This document shows positions 63,662 through 64,000 of a DNA stretch of 64,000 bases, in pieces (positions within the stretch are counted from its first letter, which is position 1; every line of letters begins with the position of its first letter). A program made the position numbers and the translations under genes. The notes under the pieces were generated by a model. It was not told where the DNA came from, ran no database searches, and saw only the letters and a list, made by a program, of their open reading frames with translations. The stretch is taken from NCBI GenBank assembly GCA_024682375.1, contig JAIKZI010000039.1:144338-208337 (forward strand), read 5' to 3'. The DNA is from Lachnospiraceae bacterium. GTDB taxonomy: Bacteria > Bacillota > Clostridia > Lachnospirales > Lachnospiraceae.

Positions 63662-64000
63662 TTATAGTCCAAAGAGCTCTTCGATTTTATCTTCTTTAAG
63701 CTCTGAACCAATTACTACAATACGTCCAGTTACATCTGGCTGACCAGATCTGATTTCATAATCACCATCTACGAAATCGAAATAGATCCATGTTCCATCT
63801 GTCGATGGCAACATACCCTTAGATCTTAAAATAATACCATAATCATCAGTCTCATCTAACTTCTTAAGTGCTTCTTCAATAGTTGATTTTTCAAATGTCT
63901 TTGGAGTTTCTTTTCCAAAACTTTCAAATACATCATCTGCATGGTGATGATGATGTCCATGGCATCCGCACTCGCAATGCTCGTCATGTTCATGTTCATG
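63662..64000 (-). CDS. COG0523/CobW-like GTPase, C-terminal part with His-rich loop (partial)
   Basis: Only the last 112 codons and the stop are in the window; the gene continues past base 64000. The visible start is His/Glu-rich (HEHEHDEHCECGCHGHHHHH), a metal-binding loop typical of the centre of zinc-chaperone COG0523 proteins. The CobW C-terminal domain follows (EALKKLDETDDYGIILRSKG, GTWIYFDFVDGDYEI, IVVIGSELKEDKIEELFGL). It delivers or stores metal, probably zinc. It lies 18 bases before the fused CobW-YcgQ gene. Confidence 0.82.
   Translation of the reverse strand, partial: HEHEHDEHCECGCHGHHHHHADDVFESFGKETPKTFEKSTIEEALKKLDETDDYGIILRSKGMLPSTDGTWIYFDFVDGDYEIRSGQPDVTGRIVVIGSELKEDKIEELFGL

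Noticed and set aside
1-64000. tRNA, rRNA, CRISPR, insertion sequences, prophage or integration sites
   Set aside because: Both strands were read for cloverleaf ends, regular direct repeats, transposase or integrase motifs and terminal inverted repeats; none seen, and coding density leaves no room.

Overview
The window is 64 kb of an AT-rich bacterial chromosome. It looks like a motile member of the Bacillota, most likely a Lachnospiraceae (Butyrivibrio/Pseudobutyrivibrio/Roseburia-like) genome. The taxon is an inference. It rests on a low-GC Gram-positive gene order (codY - fla/che operon - rpsB - tsf - pyrH - frr - uppS - cdsA - dxr), frequent TTG and GTG starts with strong GGAGG ribosome sites, the CheC/CheD/FliY chemotaxis set, and a DUF5717/DUF5716-type operon that I associate with Lachnospiraceae. 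Almost every base is coding and only comM-dprA is on the + strand. I see no tRNA, rRNA, CRISPR array, insertion sequence or prophage, and no gene-free gap exceeds about 250 bases.

Layout in the direction of transcription (right to left for most genes). 63.99-61.76 kb: two COG0523 (CobW-like) metal-chaperone GTPases, one cut by the window edge and one fused to a YcgQ/TIGR03943-like domain, then an NfnAB-type flavin/iron-sulfur transhydrogenase pair. 60.33-53.39 kb: a tight four-gene operon of unknown function, made of a 1223-residue DUF5717-like protein, a divergent Hsp70/actin-fold protein, a TPR-like protein and a two-TM coiled-coil protein. 53.4-47.6 kb: gltX, a UvrD-type helicase, a GH13 glycogen-debranching homologue that has lost its catalytic residues, and a DUF5662 protein. 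47.6-44.98 kb (+ strand): comM-dprA, divergent from topA (44.7-42.6 kb). 42.5-41.7 kb: codY, with a candidate CodY box on its own promoter.

41.55-6.65 kb: a large flagellar/chemotaxis cluster. The first part, flgB-flgC-fliE-F-G-H-I-J-motE-like-fliK-flgD-TIGR02530 gene-flgE, has a sigma-A promoter before flgB. A near-consensus sigma-28 promoter lies inside it, ahead of the TIGR02530 gene and flgE, and a 14-bp hairpin ends it after flgE. The second part restarts at a good sigma-A promoter: motA-motB-fliL-fliM-fliY-cheY-fliO-P-Q-R-flhB-flhA-flhF-flhG-pilZ-cheB-cheA-cheW-cheC-cheD-ORF-sigma28-fapA-ORF-DUF6115-MltG/YceG-like. Together these supply the basal body, export gate, switch, stator, hook and chemotaxis core plus the late sigma factor. 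Flagellin, hook-associated proteins, flgM, cheR and receptors are not here. CheB has a degenerate receiver domain.

6.5-0 kb: rpsB-tsf from their own promoter, a strong terminator, then polysaccharide deacetylase-bactofilin-pyrH-frr, a second terminator, and uppS-cdsA-dxr (dxr cut by the window start). This is the usual translation/envelope-lipid block, with two cell-shape/envelope genes inserted between tsf and pyrH.

The best candidates for undescribed biology are the DUF5717/Hsp70-like/TPR/coiled-coil operon, the catalytically dead GH13 protein, the CheB with Asn at the phosphoacceptor site, and the internal sigma-28 promoter feeding the hook gene.
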